Shown here: in pieces, positions 1-11,141 of the stretch
Position numbering within the stretch: the stretch's first letter is position 1
Layout of the letters: each line of letters opens with the position of its first letter
Origin: Psoroptes ovis
Lineage: Eukaryota > Arthropoda > Arachnida > Sarcoptiformes > Psoroptidae
Assembly: GCA_002943765.1 (NCBI GenBank)
Contig: PQWQ01000011.1
Span: forward strand, 806,001 to 870,000
Direction: 5' to 3'
DNA length: 64,000 nucleotides
Made by a program: the position numbers and the translations under genes
Notes under the pieces: model-generated
What the model saw: only the letters and a program-made list of their open reading frames with translations
The model's database searches: none
What the model was told of the DNA's origin: nothing

Positions 1-816
1 TTGATCCGGCAATAATTCGTACGGTTTTCAATTGATTTTTAGTCACTGGATTCCCTCTTACCCTAAGTAAAAAAACTTAATTAATCCTAATTTGTTCGAT
101 AATTCATTACGAATAACTAAATACCATGCAAAACAATGAGCTGCTGTTATAATCCATTCTGGATGAATAATTGCACCACCGCAAAAATGTTTATACGCTG
201 AAGGATAGCGACCACGTAAACGCTGAATGGATATTTGCCACGGTATATTTGCTATGTCGATCGATTGCCCACCAACAATTCGTAATCGATTCGAACGAAA
301 TAATGAATTCAAATAATCATATGATGGATAATCGGTATCGGGCGATGATGAATATTTCTCATCACCATAAATTGATGACTGATGTTTGATAGTGCCACAT
401 TTGGATGTGCAGCATAAATCACTAGGATTAGGCTGCGGAAATAATGGTGATGGTGTCGATATAGTCGATACCGCTTGTGGTGTTGTCATCATTGTTGTAT
501 ACAACGATTGGGTAATATTGAAATATTGTGCATAAAATGCTTCGATTATCGGATGCAATCTTATTACGTTTCGATCATTTTGTTGCGTATTGTATAAATT
601 ATACCATGAATCTAGTCTTTCAGTTGGTCTAACAAGTTCACTATTAATATGATCACTGGAATTACCATGATTATTATTATTCGTAGTGTTATTTCCTTTG
701 TTGAATAAATTCAATAATTGTAATGTTAATGCTAACGTATACAATGGTGCTGCAGGATTCAATTGTTGTTGTGGAATCGGAAACGGAAACGATGGATTTA
801 TTTCCGTATTGTTCAT
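1..816 (-). CDS. Trypsin-like serine protease (S1 family), 5' part; continues past the left edge
   Basis: Exon 1 runs 816 to 111, an intron 110-46 (65 nt; GTAATG donor, CCAG acceptor) is inferred, and exon 2 runs from 45 off the edge. The frame shows a zymogen activation site, R then IVGG (residues 180-183), the FCGG segment and ITAAHC with the catalytic His at about residue 227. Catalytic Asp and Ser would lie outside the window. The 179 residues before IVGG are unusual: Asn/Thr/Pro-rich, with a hydrophobic stretch at about 21-37 and a Cys cluster (CCTSKC, 135-140) that could tether the propeptide to the catalytic domain. No classical N-terminal signal peptide is seen; either the hydrophobic stretch is an anchor or an upstream exon is missing. 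The family's role is extracellular proteolysis such as digestion or a cascade; the substrate is unknown. Family assignment is firm, start site and intron less so. Confidence 0.85.
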
Positions 817-1545
817 TTTTATTTTATTTATTTATTAAAAATGTTTTTTGCTTAAAATCTCCAAATTCACAATTAAACATTCATCAAAAACATCGATTAA
901 CAAAATTTTAAAAATTAAAATTTTAAAACTCTATAATCATACGAATGGCGTCATATCGTTGTGTATGCACCAAACGATAATGGCAAATAATAATGACGAT
1001 AATCAGCTATAAAAATTCAAAATTTCATCTAGCAGATTATCAATCAAGGCTATGAATATCTGGTTCATATGTGAAATTGAATAAAATACAAATGAATAAA
1101 AATTCAATAAATTTTCAATGTCATAAAGTTTCACTATCACAGAAACAATAATAATAAATAATAATCAAATTTGACAGTTGATTTTTTTTAGATTTAACAG
1201 GTGAATTTAATTACAGTATTAGAGAATGCTGCAAAATACTGTAAATTATAAATTACAATCAACTCTGGTATATTATTTCGAATAACGTCAAATTTTGATC
1301 ATTGAAAGCAATCATAGATTTCAAAATGAAAAAAGTAAATATATCATGAATGATTGCATTCATTTTTCAATCAATCAAATTCAAAATAATGAAAAGCATT
1401 GGTTATGGTCATCTCCATAATCCAACACCATACACATCATACCATAACGAATCAAAATAATTTAATAATATTATGAAAATTTTCAAAAAAAAATATTGAA
1501 TTGAATTTATTTTACATTGAAATGATTCGGAAAAAAACAAAACAT
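817..1545. other. Intergenic spacer between protease and NOP16
   Basis: AT-rich non-coding sequence upstream of the protease and downstream of NOP16. It contains a perfect 10-bp inverted repeat, TTACAGTATT at 1211-1220 and AATACTGTAA at 1235-1244, with a 14-nt loop. An AATAAA on the minus strand (1511-1506) lies 35 nt beyond the NOP16 stop and is the likely poly(A) signal. No further gene is seen. Confidence 0.6.
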
Positions 1546-2220
1546 TTAATCTATGATTGAATTCAATTCTGAATCGCACATTTCTTGAGCCATTTCATAT
1601 ACATTTCGATGTGATTTAATGGATAGAAATTTTCGTATTTTTGCTCGTATCTGTCCAGCTGATTCTTGATAATAATTTCTTTTATCACGACACATTGCTT
1701 CATAATCATCGTTGTATTTCTGTAACATATATGAACAGAATTTGATTTGTTCAGGTCCAAAACGAAAATTTTTTGCTGGTGGTTTTGATGCCAATTCAGC
1801 CAATTTATCTGCGACTGTTTTTGGTTCCTGTATTGATTTTTCATCACTCACATCTGTTTCCATTTCAACATTGAATTCATTAGATTTTTTCATTTTCTTC
1901 TTCATGGTCTTTTCATGATTTTTTAGTAATTTATTATGTAAACGCTGAACAATACTTTCAGTATTTGGTGATGGCTTTTTAAATTTTTCATGCAACTTTG
2001 GACCACTGAGTAATTTGTTTGGATCTTCTGATAATCCCATATTTTTCATATTATTGATTAATGATTTTTTTGGATTCCATGATTCACGTACAACATCGCA
2101 AACAATTGGACCACATTTTCGTAATTCACGTAAACGTTGACGTTTCAATTTATTACTGCGTTTATAATGAAATGATCCAGCTTTTCTTCGTCGTCTTGCT
2201 ACACCACGTGCTTTACCCAT
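1546..2220 (-). CDS. NOP16: Nucleolar protein 16 (ribosome biogenesis factor), single exon
   Basis: A 224-residue single-exon gene. NOP16 is a nucleolar factor needed for 60S ribosomal subunit biogenesis. The family pattern is clear: a very basic N-terminus (MGKARGVARRRRK), then the conserved block with ESWNPKKSLINNMKNMGLS followed by DPNK, and a C-terminal block in which FCSYMLQKYNDDYEAM is followed by an RDKRNYYQ-like stretch and QIRAKIRKF. The middle third (about 75-145) is a poorly conserved Lys/Glu-rich linker, which makes the protein longer than the human one (178 residues). The ATG at 2220 is the only in-frame Met ahead of the conserved N-terminus. Minus-strand AATAAA at 1511-1506 probably ends the transcript. 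Confidence 0.93.
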   Translation of the reverse strand: MGKARGVARRRRKAGSFHYKRSNKLKRQRLRELRKCGPIVCDVVRESWNPKKSLINNMKNMGLSEDPNKLLSGPKLHEKFKKPSPNTESIVQRLHNKLLKNHEKTMKKKMKKSNEFNVEMETDVSDEKSIQEPKTVADKLAELASKPPAKNFRFGPEQIKFCSYMLQKYNDDYEAMCRDKRNYYQESAGQIRAKIRKFLSIKSHRNVYEMAQEMCDSELNSIID

Positions 2221-2517
2221 TTTTCTCGAAATTGATCGTTAAAAATTGATGATTCAAATAGCAAAAACAGTCTTGCTAAAACAAATCAAAACCTAAAATC
2301 AAATTTAAATTAATCAAAACAAAAAAACATGTGGATTTGAATTTTTTATTTAGTTTTTTAAATGAGCCGTTCAGATAGCACAGGACGCAAAAAATTCAAA
2401 AAATTATTAACGAAATGATTTGCATCAAATTAAATGGGGAATAAATTACAATTTCAAAATACAATTTTAAATTTTATTTCGTTCATTTTTAATCTGAAAA
2501 AATTAAAATCAATTCGT

Positions 2518-3292
2518 TCAACCAGATTTACGTTTTTTTCCATTTTTTCTTTTGGATTTTTTAGATTTTTTTGATTTTTTCGCCTTTTCGGAGTGCTTCT
2601 TTTTTGATTTTTCATTTTTCTTTTCAGATTTTTGTTTCTTTACATTTTCATCTTTCAATGATTCTTTGTTTTCTTTATTTTCATCATTATCTTTAATCTT
2701 TGAAGATTGTTTCTCTTCCAGCATTGAATCATCATTTTCCGATTTGTGTTTATCGGATTTATTTTTCTTCGATTTTTTCGATGGTTTTTCAATCATTTGA
2801 TCTTCTTTTTCAACTGATTTCTGCTTATTATTATGAGATTTTTTTACATTGTTTCTCAGATCATTATCTTTAGATTTGATTGAATCTTTGCCGATCTTAT
2901 CCGCTTCTCGTTGTTTCAGTTGTTCGGTTTGATCATTATTTTGCTTTCCGACAACAAATACATTATCTTCAACAATTATTTCACGTTTTGATCTAAATTC
3001 CAATTTTTCATCATTAGAAATCTATTTTTGATTAAATTGAATAAAAATTTTTGCAAATCATTCAAGAATACAATAACACAGAATTTAGATAACTTACTGG
3101 ACATTCATTTACACTACAGCTATCGATTGGTTCTTCATCATTATTTGTAACATTTAATTTGCTTGACAATGATTCTTGATGATCTTGTTGTAGCTTAGAC
3201 TGTTTTGTTTGTTTTTTAGCATCAATTTGTATAGAATTGAATACTATTACTAATAATGAAAATAAAACAACAGTAAATTTGAATGTATTCAT
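2518..3292 (-). CDS. Secreted lysine/glutamate-rich low-complexity protein (unrecognised)
   Basis: Two exons: 3292-3098 and 3021-2518, joined over a 74-nt intron (3097-3024; GTAAGT donor, ATAG acceptor, phase 0), giving 232 residues. The first 25 residues form a clear signal peptide: MNTFKFTVVLF, a hydrophobic core, then SIQIDA as a plausible cleavage site. A short segment with two cysteines (SCSVNEC) and an N-glycosylation sequon (NVT) follows. From about residue 100 the protein is almost entirely Lys, Glu, Ser, Asp and Asn, ending in repeated KKSKKSKK-like blocks. Such composition is typical of disordered, strongly charged proteins; I do not recognise a family. The minus-strand AATAAA at 2478-2473 would serve as poly(A) signal. 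The splice model restores one continuous frame, so the gene is probably real. Confidence 0.72.
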
Positions 3293-5618
3293 TTTGAGAT
3301 TTAAATTAAAAATAAAGAAAAAGAAATGGAAATTTTTTTTGCAATCACTGTTGAAGGATATTTATCTAAAGACATTTATTGATTTTGATTCAAACAGTGA
3401 TTTCGATTTCTTTTCTTGTTCTTATGACTATTTACCAAGTATTGAATTTCTCAAAGATATCCCTGCTATTTCCATACTCCATAATTTGTCTTTTAAATAT
3501 GATAAAATTATTTCTCGATCATCAAAGATGTATCATTATATTGATTATCATCGTACGATCATTTTTTATTCTAATTTTGTATCCAAAATTGTATGAACAA
3601 AAAATCCACAATCACTTCCAGATGTCCGATTAGATTATCTTAAATTCATCCGAAAGAGTTCGGGCAATTTGTCATATCACTGCGTATTAGACGTATTACT
3701 ACTTGATCGGTTTTCAAGTCTAAATTTTTAAATGAATGCATTGATGCGTTTGCAGCGCTTTCAATTGCTACTGATTTCATCATTGAAATCAGAGTGATAA
3801 ATTTTCATTTCTGTCAATTTTTCGATATCTGGTTATTATTAACAATGAATTTTGATTTAAAAATTTTGAATTTCAATTTTTTTTTCATTCATTTATTAGT
3901 TGATTACGAGTAAATTCGCAAGACTACAATAACGTATAACATTATCACACAGATATTTATAATAACAATTCAATTAATTAAATCAATATTTTGAATGATT
4001 GAACGTGATCATCAATCAGTGTGACCGATTGAATATACATAGGAGTTTCCACAAAATTGAAAATTGATTATCATTTGGATGATTTTTTTATGAACATTTC
4101 AATGCAACCAATTGACTAAATCAATTAATTAATAATTAATTATAAATTGAATATTTGATATCGCAGTAACCAACAAAAAAAAAAAAGATTTCATAAATTT
4201 TTTATGAAATAAATTTTCATTATTATTATCATCATGATTAATGTCATAATTAGTTCAGAATTTTTGGAAAAAAAATTCAACTTGAATCAAGAAATAATTG
4301 AGCAAAAATTAGAGAAAATGACAATTAATCAATGTCAAAATTAAACAATTTGAAAATGGAACCGGAATTTTTTTTAATTGATACATTTAATTCAAGTGAA
4401 TAGAATAACAATTATATTAATGACAATAATAATGATAATAAAACAGGTGTTGTAATTTGTCGTTATGGCATAATGATTTGCTATCATTAATAATGTTTTG
4501 AATTGAATTTGTTTTTTCAATTTTTTTTTCAAATGTTATCAATGCGAAATAGTAAAATATCAAAGTCATTTTGAATCTTTTTTTTTCATTGAAATTATCT
4601 CTATTATCATTATCAGTATTATTGAAATCATACTTTTTTTTTGGTGTTGCCATAATTGTATTGTTCAAACAAAACTAAATGGCATTAAATGATTTTTTGA
4701 TTTATCATTCATCTCTCTGTTCATTTGTATTATTATTTTTGTTTGTTTGTGATTCATTTTCAGCCATGAAAATGATAAATAATTGAAAATGATCCATTTG
4801 GATTATCAAGCGGAACCAGAAGAAGCAAAAAAAATCTTTATAAAATTATTAAAATTTAGATTCGAAATAATATTCAATTCAAATCATTCATTCATCCAGG
4901 TCCTTTCTTTTCCATTTCGACAAATTCTCATTTTGCAAAATTTATACCTAGAAAATTAATGAATAAGTCCCGTATGTCGATTGCCATAATCAAAACTAAT
5001 TAAAAACTAAATACAATTAATTTGTGTACGGAAAATAAGAAAAACTTTTATTTTCATTAATTTATTTGGGTGAAAACTGTTCTTTTTTTTCTGGTTAAGT
5101 CATTATTACGACATGCAAGTAATATTTTTGAAAAAAAATGTTTGGCAACCATTTCATATTTTATTTTCTTCTTTTTTTTATTGAAATATAAAACAGTGAA
5201 ATGATTATTTCAATAACAATCAAATATTCTGGCGTGAATATTATTACATTGTCAGATTCTGTACTAAAAATTTTCTTAAAACAACCATGTTCTATGCCAT
5301 TAAATGAGTTTTTGTGCTTGTTTTCATTTAATGTCTATGCAATATTTTCTTTTTTTTTTTTTTGATTTTTTTTTCAAATGAAAATGAGATTGTCACTAAC
5401 GTGATAATCTTTGAGAATTGGCCTGATAAAATGTTTCAACAAATGTCGATTGATTTGATCTAATTTATCAATTGATTTCACATAAATAAATTGTGCCTTT
5501 TAATACAATAGTGATCTATGAGAGATCTGTGAGAATGATTGAAAATATTTTTGCAACATCGATTGAACATCATAGTTTTTTGTACATAAAATGACTAATA
5601 GACAATTTTTTCTTTAAA
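3293..5618. other. Non-coding spacer, 2.3 kb
   Basis: Between the divergently transcribed lysine-rich gene (minus) and the GT31 gene (plus). It is AT-rich with poly-T and poly-A tracts (for example near 5350 and 4180) and short TAAT-type runs. Open frames at 3237-3633 and 4417-4668 have no family signal and read as low-complexity AT translation. Presumably it holds the promoters of both flanking genes, but no element could be assigned. Confidence 0.6.
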
Positions 5619-7201
5619 ATGTTATTATCAAAAAAATTAAAACAATATTTCACGATAATTGTTTGTTTTATTATTTTCACTATATTTTTAATAATTCAAA
5701 ATATTACAAATGATTTAAATGATGAAAATTTAAATCATCAAATTGATAATCGATCAAATATAAATCTAATAAAATTGAAATATTTACAACAAAAATTCAA
5801 CATATTGAAATGGATGAGAAATTTAAACATTACTGATTTATATTATAATCGATTACATGATATAGATGATAAAATTTTTGATAATAATTATCAAAATGAT
5901 TGCTCAACAATTCAAAAAAATCATGTTATCAATGATTTACTTGATAAATTTAATCTCACTAATTTAATCGATAATTTTGATTCAGTGAATAATTTCAAAG
6001 GTAAGTTTATCTATCAATCTGATGTTTTACTCTATCATAATTATAAATCATATTTTTCGATTCGTCTCAAATAGATAGAATACTATTAAGTAATCTTCGA
6101 ATAATTGAAAAAATTGATCTATACCTTCATTTAGAATTTCAATCTATGAAAAAAATTGATATCGAAATTGATCGTCGAAGAAATTCAGGAGCACACACGA
6201 ATCTTAAAAAATCTGAATTTAAATCAATAACAAGTATAATTTATGGTGCAAAATGGTGTAATCGAAAGGATTATGGAGAAAATTTATCAGCTATAATTTT
6301 TGTGATAACAAAACCAAATGATTTTCATCTACGCTCATTAATACGACAAACTTGGGCGAAAAAATTTCAAACAAATACGCAAACAAATCGTTTATATTTT
6401 GCTTTTGGTCGTATGAAAAAATCATCGATTGATTATGATAAAATCGAAGAAACGATACGACAAGAAAATCATCAATTCAATGATATAATCCAATGGGATT
6501 ATGAAGAAGATTATTATCGTTTGACAATCAAATCATTAGCATTAATACGATGGACAAGTATCTATTGTCCATTAGTTGAAAACGTATTCAAAGTAGACGG
6601 TGATGCATTAGTTAATTACGATAATTTCGTTAAATTTTGCCAGCATATCAAATTTAATCAAACAAATCATACCGATGGGTTTTCAATTTATGGTAATATA
6701 TGGAATAACCCTGCTGTTATTCGATTGAAAAAGAATAAATTTTTCACAAGTTTTCATGATTATTCAAAAAAATTTTATCCCACTTATTCTGGTTCAGCAT
6801 GGTTATTGAATGGACGTTTTAATTGTTTATTCATTTATATAACAGCCATTCGTTATGCTATGCCAGCATTATTGTGGGAAGACATTTACATAACTGGTAT
6901 CATACCGGAAAAAATGAACAAAATTTTAAACATTCCATTCAAGCATCATCAAATGCCTGGATTTCGTTTCAAGTTGGAAACGAAGCTAATGAATCAATGT
7001 ATTTATAATAAAAGTATAATTTTTACTGAAAACATGAAGGAAACAAATTTAGAAGCTATTTGGAAAAATATTACAACTTCGGATAACAATGAAATTACAG
7101 CAACAACAATCACACCAACGCCTGTTGCGAACTTAGGAAAAAATAATAGCCAAACATCAATTAATATCAAAAATGAAATTTGTCGATTTGAAATTGACTG
7201 A
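5619..7201 (+). CDS. Beta-1,3-galactosyltransferase-like glycosyltransferase (GT31)
   Basis: Exon 1 is 5619-6000, the intron 6001-6074 (74 nt, GTAAGT...ATAG, phase 1), exon 2 6075-7201, giving 502 residues. The protein is a type II Golgi-membrane enzyme: short basic cytoplasmic tail, one transmembrane helix (about residues 9-27), a long Asn-rich stem, then the Galactosyl_T domain. Visible GT31 motifs are RSLIRQTW (about 213-221), FAFGR, the block EEDYYRLTIKSLALIRW, the metal-binding DxD motif as KVDGDALVN (DGD at 302-304), YPTYSGSAWLLNG, and EDIYITGI (acidic pair at about 396-397, usually EDVyvG). The family transfers Gal or GlcNAc from UDP-sugar in beta-1,3 linkage; which acceptor cannot be told. 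Extra sequence after the last motif is Thr/Asn-rich. AATAAA at 7316-7321. Confidence 0.9.
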
Positions 7202-7305
7202 TTATTCAAAAATAATTTCATAACTTGTATTCAAACGAATAATGTGATATAAATTTTGGTTGATTCATTTTGAACAATTTTTCTTTTTCTTTTTTTTTGG
7301 AATAA

Positions 7306-7321
7306 TTTATTTTCAAATAAA
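7306..7321. terminator. Overlapping convergent poly(A) signals (GT31 gene and ADAM gene)
   Basis: AATAAA on the plus strand at 7316-7321 (115 nt after the GT31 stop) sits next to AATAAA on the minus strand at 7311-7306 (275 nt after the ADAM stop). If both are used, the two convergent transcripts meet within 16 bp. Assignment is by position and motif only; AATAAA is common by chance in such AT-rich DNA. Confidence 0.45.
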
Positions 7322-7586
7322 AACAAAATTATAATTTAATAATAATTTTATACAATATTACAATATATTAATGAGAAAAGAAAACATGCATTGAAGACTA
7401 GATGATTTGATTAAAAATTAAATGATACCTGAACATTGACATCGAAAAAAAATAAATAAATACACATGTAATCACGAAAACTAGCCATTGCCATTAAGAG
7501 AATTTTGTAAAAAAAAAATGAAAATGTATCAATACGTCAAGTTGAATGATTGTTATTATTCAAATTATGAATTATTCAAAGTTTGA

Positions 7587-9827
7587 TTAATCTTCACAAT
7601 AAATATCTCTGCCATTTAAGATATCTGTTCTTTGTGGATAAGTAGATAATAATTGAAGATTATCCATTTCATCTAGTTCAGTCCGCGCAAAATGATCGCA
7701 AGCAATAAATACTATCATGAAAATTATCATCAATATTATGATTAGTACATAAATTATGATGGCTGTATAATTTGATGAAAAAAAATGAGAAAAATGTAGT
7801 TTGAATCAATTTTCAAAAATAATTATAAAGATATACCTTGATAACTGAAGAGATAATCACTTTCACTTGGTTTTGGCGTTGTCACTGATGGTAGAGTGGG
7901 AATGATCAAAGAATTCAATTCTTTACATTCGCCTTCATCATTACATTGACCAAATAGATAATGTGAATCATTTAATTTGCACTTGGTACCAGTTGGTAAT
8001 TGTTGATTAGGTATGCAATGATCATTATGATTTTTGCTACAACAAAAACGACATCCAACAATATGTTTATGTTCACACATTTTACAATAACCTTTGTAGC
8101 AAAATCCATGCGAACAAGATGTATTATCAGGCATTGTTTTACGTTCGGGACATTTATAATCAATACCATTACATTTAGAAAAATTCAAGCAATTTTCCAA
8201 ATCTTGAGGCAAACAAGATACAGTTCGGTCCATTATTTGACAATTTGAATCACAACAAAGGGCATTCAATTGGCTTTGACTACATTGAGCTCCTTTTCTT
8301 AATTTACAATTTGCATCACAACAATTGCCTCCTTCTTTACCTTCATCACATTCCTCATCATCTTCAAGAATCTTGTTGCCACATTCTTGATGGCCGCAAG
8401 TGTAGTCTGTGAATCAAAAAAGATATTAAAAATAATAATTAAAAAGGCATCAATAGCGCCAATGGACACTTGGTTGAAAACTTACTTGATTTTAGTTTCA
8501 AAAAATAAGCAATTTTTGAATTGATTGTATGGACAATGGCACGTATTGAACACGATGAAAATTCAAAGTTATTTTTGCCTTGTTTTTCAAGGAATGGATA
8601 GCTCATGATATATGATCCATCTTCATTTCCAAAACATCCATCTCCATCATAATCATGTGTTGAACCAAAATTATGGCCAAATTCATGTGCAACGCTCAAT
8701 AGACAATAAATTTCCCATGGATTTTTGCAACGATAAAATGAGGAGATGCCTGCATTATTTTTACTGGAAATCGTTCTCTTGAATGCTGCACCATTCAAAT
8801 ATTTGAGATCATGATTGGTGAATATATGAGATAAGCAGAAATTTGAATCTGATTTCGATACGGTATAATTTTCGATATCAGCCAAAGTATTAAACGATAA
8901 TTTTTTGTCTGGTTTTTCATCTTCAATCAAAAGAGAACATGATATCATTCGAAGTTTAGAATGATCATTAAATTCAATTTTTGAAAATATTTTGTTCACA
9001 AAATTTATTACAAATAGACTATGTTGGATTGTGTGAAAATAATTTTGATTGAATCTTGTGAATAAATCATATGTAATCAATAATTTTATACCACAATAAC
9101 GGAAATCATTATTTACATTATCATTACGTTTTTCACGATGATGTCTATGTTTAGGATGGTCATTGAAATAATAATATTCATCGAATAAATTTGAAATAAA
9201 ATAATTTTCAAATTCATTTTCAATTATAAGATGTTGGTTCATTGAATTTATCAAAGAGTTTGATGATTTTTTTCCTGGTACAATATAAAATCTACTCGTA
9301 TATAGTATCAATGAAAAATTATCATTATCAATGTCAATAGAACCTGTTGCGTATAGAATGTCGAATATCAAATTTTGATTTTGCACAATTATTTTCCCAT
9401 TGAATTGCTGTATTTTGAATGTATTCAATTTATTTTGATTGAATGGATGTATAATACCGTTAGATTTGATCCTATATATCTTTAAAGATGTTTGTATCGT
9501 TTCATCGATTAAATTTAATTGTATAATTGAATTATTAAAATATTCATTGTCATTACAGATTAATAATAAATTGTAATTATTTGTCATAGATGAATTTATC
9601 AATTTGATAAATGCTTCATGTTGTATGCTGTATTTTGCTATTGAAAATCAATTAAAAATAATTACTTTGCGGTTTTTGAACAAACAAATATGTTGAATAA
9701 ACTTACAACGAGAATTTGAATTTTTATCACCATCAGTATGATAAGCTCCATATGCGATTAATATGAACACAATGAACACATTACGAATGGGCATACGATT
9801 TGATTGAGAGTACAGCGATTGCATCAT
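7587..9827 (-). CDS. Membrane metalloprotease-disintegrin, ADAM17/ADAM10 clade
   Basis: Four exons: 9827-9707, 9637-8486, 8406-7837, 7762-7587, with introns of 69, 79 and 74 nt (GTAAGT, GTAAGT, GTATAT donors). All phases agree, giving 672 residues. Order: hydrophobic N-terminal signal or anchor (about 16-28), prodomain ending at a furin-type REKR (208-211), reprolysin-type catalytic domain with the zinc motif HEFGHNFGSTHD (358-369) and Met-turn YIMS, Cys-rich disintegrin domain (NYTCGHQECGNKILEDDEEC onward), a membrane-proximal Cys-rich region, one transmembrane helix (about 615-636) and a 36-residue tail. FCLSHIFTNHDL before the active site resembles the VCLAHLFTYQDF of ADAM17. No EGF repeat is present, as expected for this clade, whose members shed membrane-bound ligands and receptors. 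It is shorter than vertebrate ADAM17. No obvious cysteine-switch motif was seen in the prodomain. The closer assignment, ADAM17 versus ADAM10, needs a tree. Confidence 0.9.
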
Positions 9828-11141
9828 GATGAATCAATTTTAATTTTTTTACATTAACGGTATTGATTGCAAATGGCCCAGATGAAAAGAATACAAAATG
9901 CGTAGTGATTATAATTATTATTCTAAAATATTTATATTATGCTGATAATAACTCGTTTTTTCATAAAATTCAATTATCAACAGGTGATTTTTCAATACTA
10001 TTTTTCGAATTTGAGCTAATTTCATCTAATTGATTGGTGGAAGCATTTTCTACAGCTCAAATTAATTAAATTCAAATTATAAACAATACAATAATTATAA
10101 TACGATTGTGATAATCACTACGGTGATGCTTTAATAACGGTGATTATTATGCGTATAATATTATATTAATATTATGGCAACAAAGTAAAGGCATAAAGAC
10201 AGGCACTAATTCATTGTCTTAATCTGCAACATTTTGGTAATGTTGAATCACATTCGGAATTGTTTTGATTATTTTTTGAAAAATTTCAGTTTCAAAAAGA
10301 ATTAATAAGATATTGATTGATTGTCATGATTGAAATTGATCATTATCATTAAATTCGTTATTTAAATTTTTCGATCACACGATGAAATCATAAAGACGCT
10401 CAACAATCTGTATTTCATCATTTTTTTCAATTGTTATTTCGAGGTTTTTTTTTGTTTCAAATGATAATCATTATTAACAGCATTAATTATTTTCATTAAT
10501 TGCAATGATCGCCATTCAAGCATGTCAATAATGATCATTTATCTAGATTCAAATTGAATTAAATTTTTTAAAAACGAAAAATTCTTTAGAGATCAACGAT
10601 GTAGTGGCATTATTGGCATATTTGATTGTTGTATGAATGTTTGATTAAGTTTCCAGACGAAAAAAAAAATGATTTGAAAGACAATTTAAAAGCAATTGAC
10701 AATACATTAAAACGTTTATGGTACGTTGATCATTTTTTTATCATCAAAAATGATTTAAAAATATGAATAATACCAATGACAAGTGAATGCTTTGAATGTT
10801 ATTTTTATTAGGGTCAAGAAACATATGATCATTTTTTGTTGTCTGTGCATTGATGCGGCATTTTTAATGCAATATTTCATTTTCAAATGATGCAATTAAA
10901 TTGCTATGTGCGATTTCCATGAATGATAAAAAAAATAATGCTCAATCTTTGCATATATGCATCAAACATTGATTTATATATAGACATGTGCATGTTTAGC
11001 TGCACATGTCATGCAACATTGATGCAGACACGTTTTTCGAGGTTTTGTTTACATTTTTTATTTTCAGCTTTGTTTTTGTCATGAAATCGATGTAACACGT
11101 TTTTTCCAAGTAAAATCATTGCATTCAATCTCGACAAAATT
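9828..11141. other. Divergent promoter region between ADAM gene and RRN3
   Basis: About 1.3 kb without coding signal, flanked by a minus-strand gene starting at 9827 and a plus-strand gene starting at 11142. It holds a TATA-like TTTATATATAG near 10973-10983, TGCATATATGCA-type alternation just before it, a perfect inverted repeat of E-box-like sites (10983-11010), and an 8-bp inverted repeat ATAATCAC/GTGATTAT near 10110-10150. Confidence 0.6.
10983..11010. promoter_or_regulatory. Perfect inverted repeat of E-box-like sites upstream of RRN3
   Basis: GACATGTGCA (10983-10992) and TGCACATGTC (11001-11010) are perfect reverse complements around an 8-nt spacer. Each arm contains CATGTG/CACATG, a CANNTG E-box. 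The repeat ends 131 bp before the RRN3 ATG and directly follows a TATA-like stretch. Binding by a bHLH factor is an inference. Confidence 0.5.

Noticed and set aside
3237..3633. Two overlapping plus-strand open frames (119 and 84 codons)
   Set aside because: Composition is Ile/Phe/Ser-rich translation of AT-rich DNA, and the first overlaps the signal-peptide exon of the lysine-rich gene on the other strand. No family signal.
4417..4668. 83-codon minus-strand open frame
   Set aside because: Asn/Asp/Tyr/His low-complexity translation without domain or splice support.
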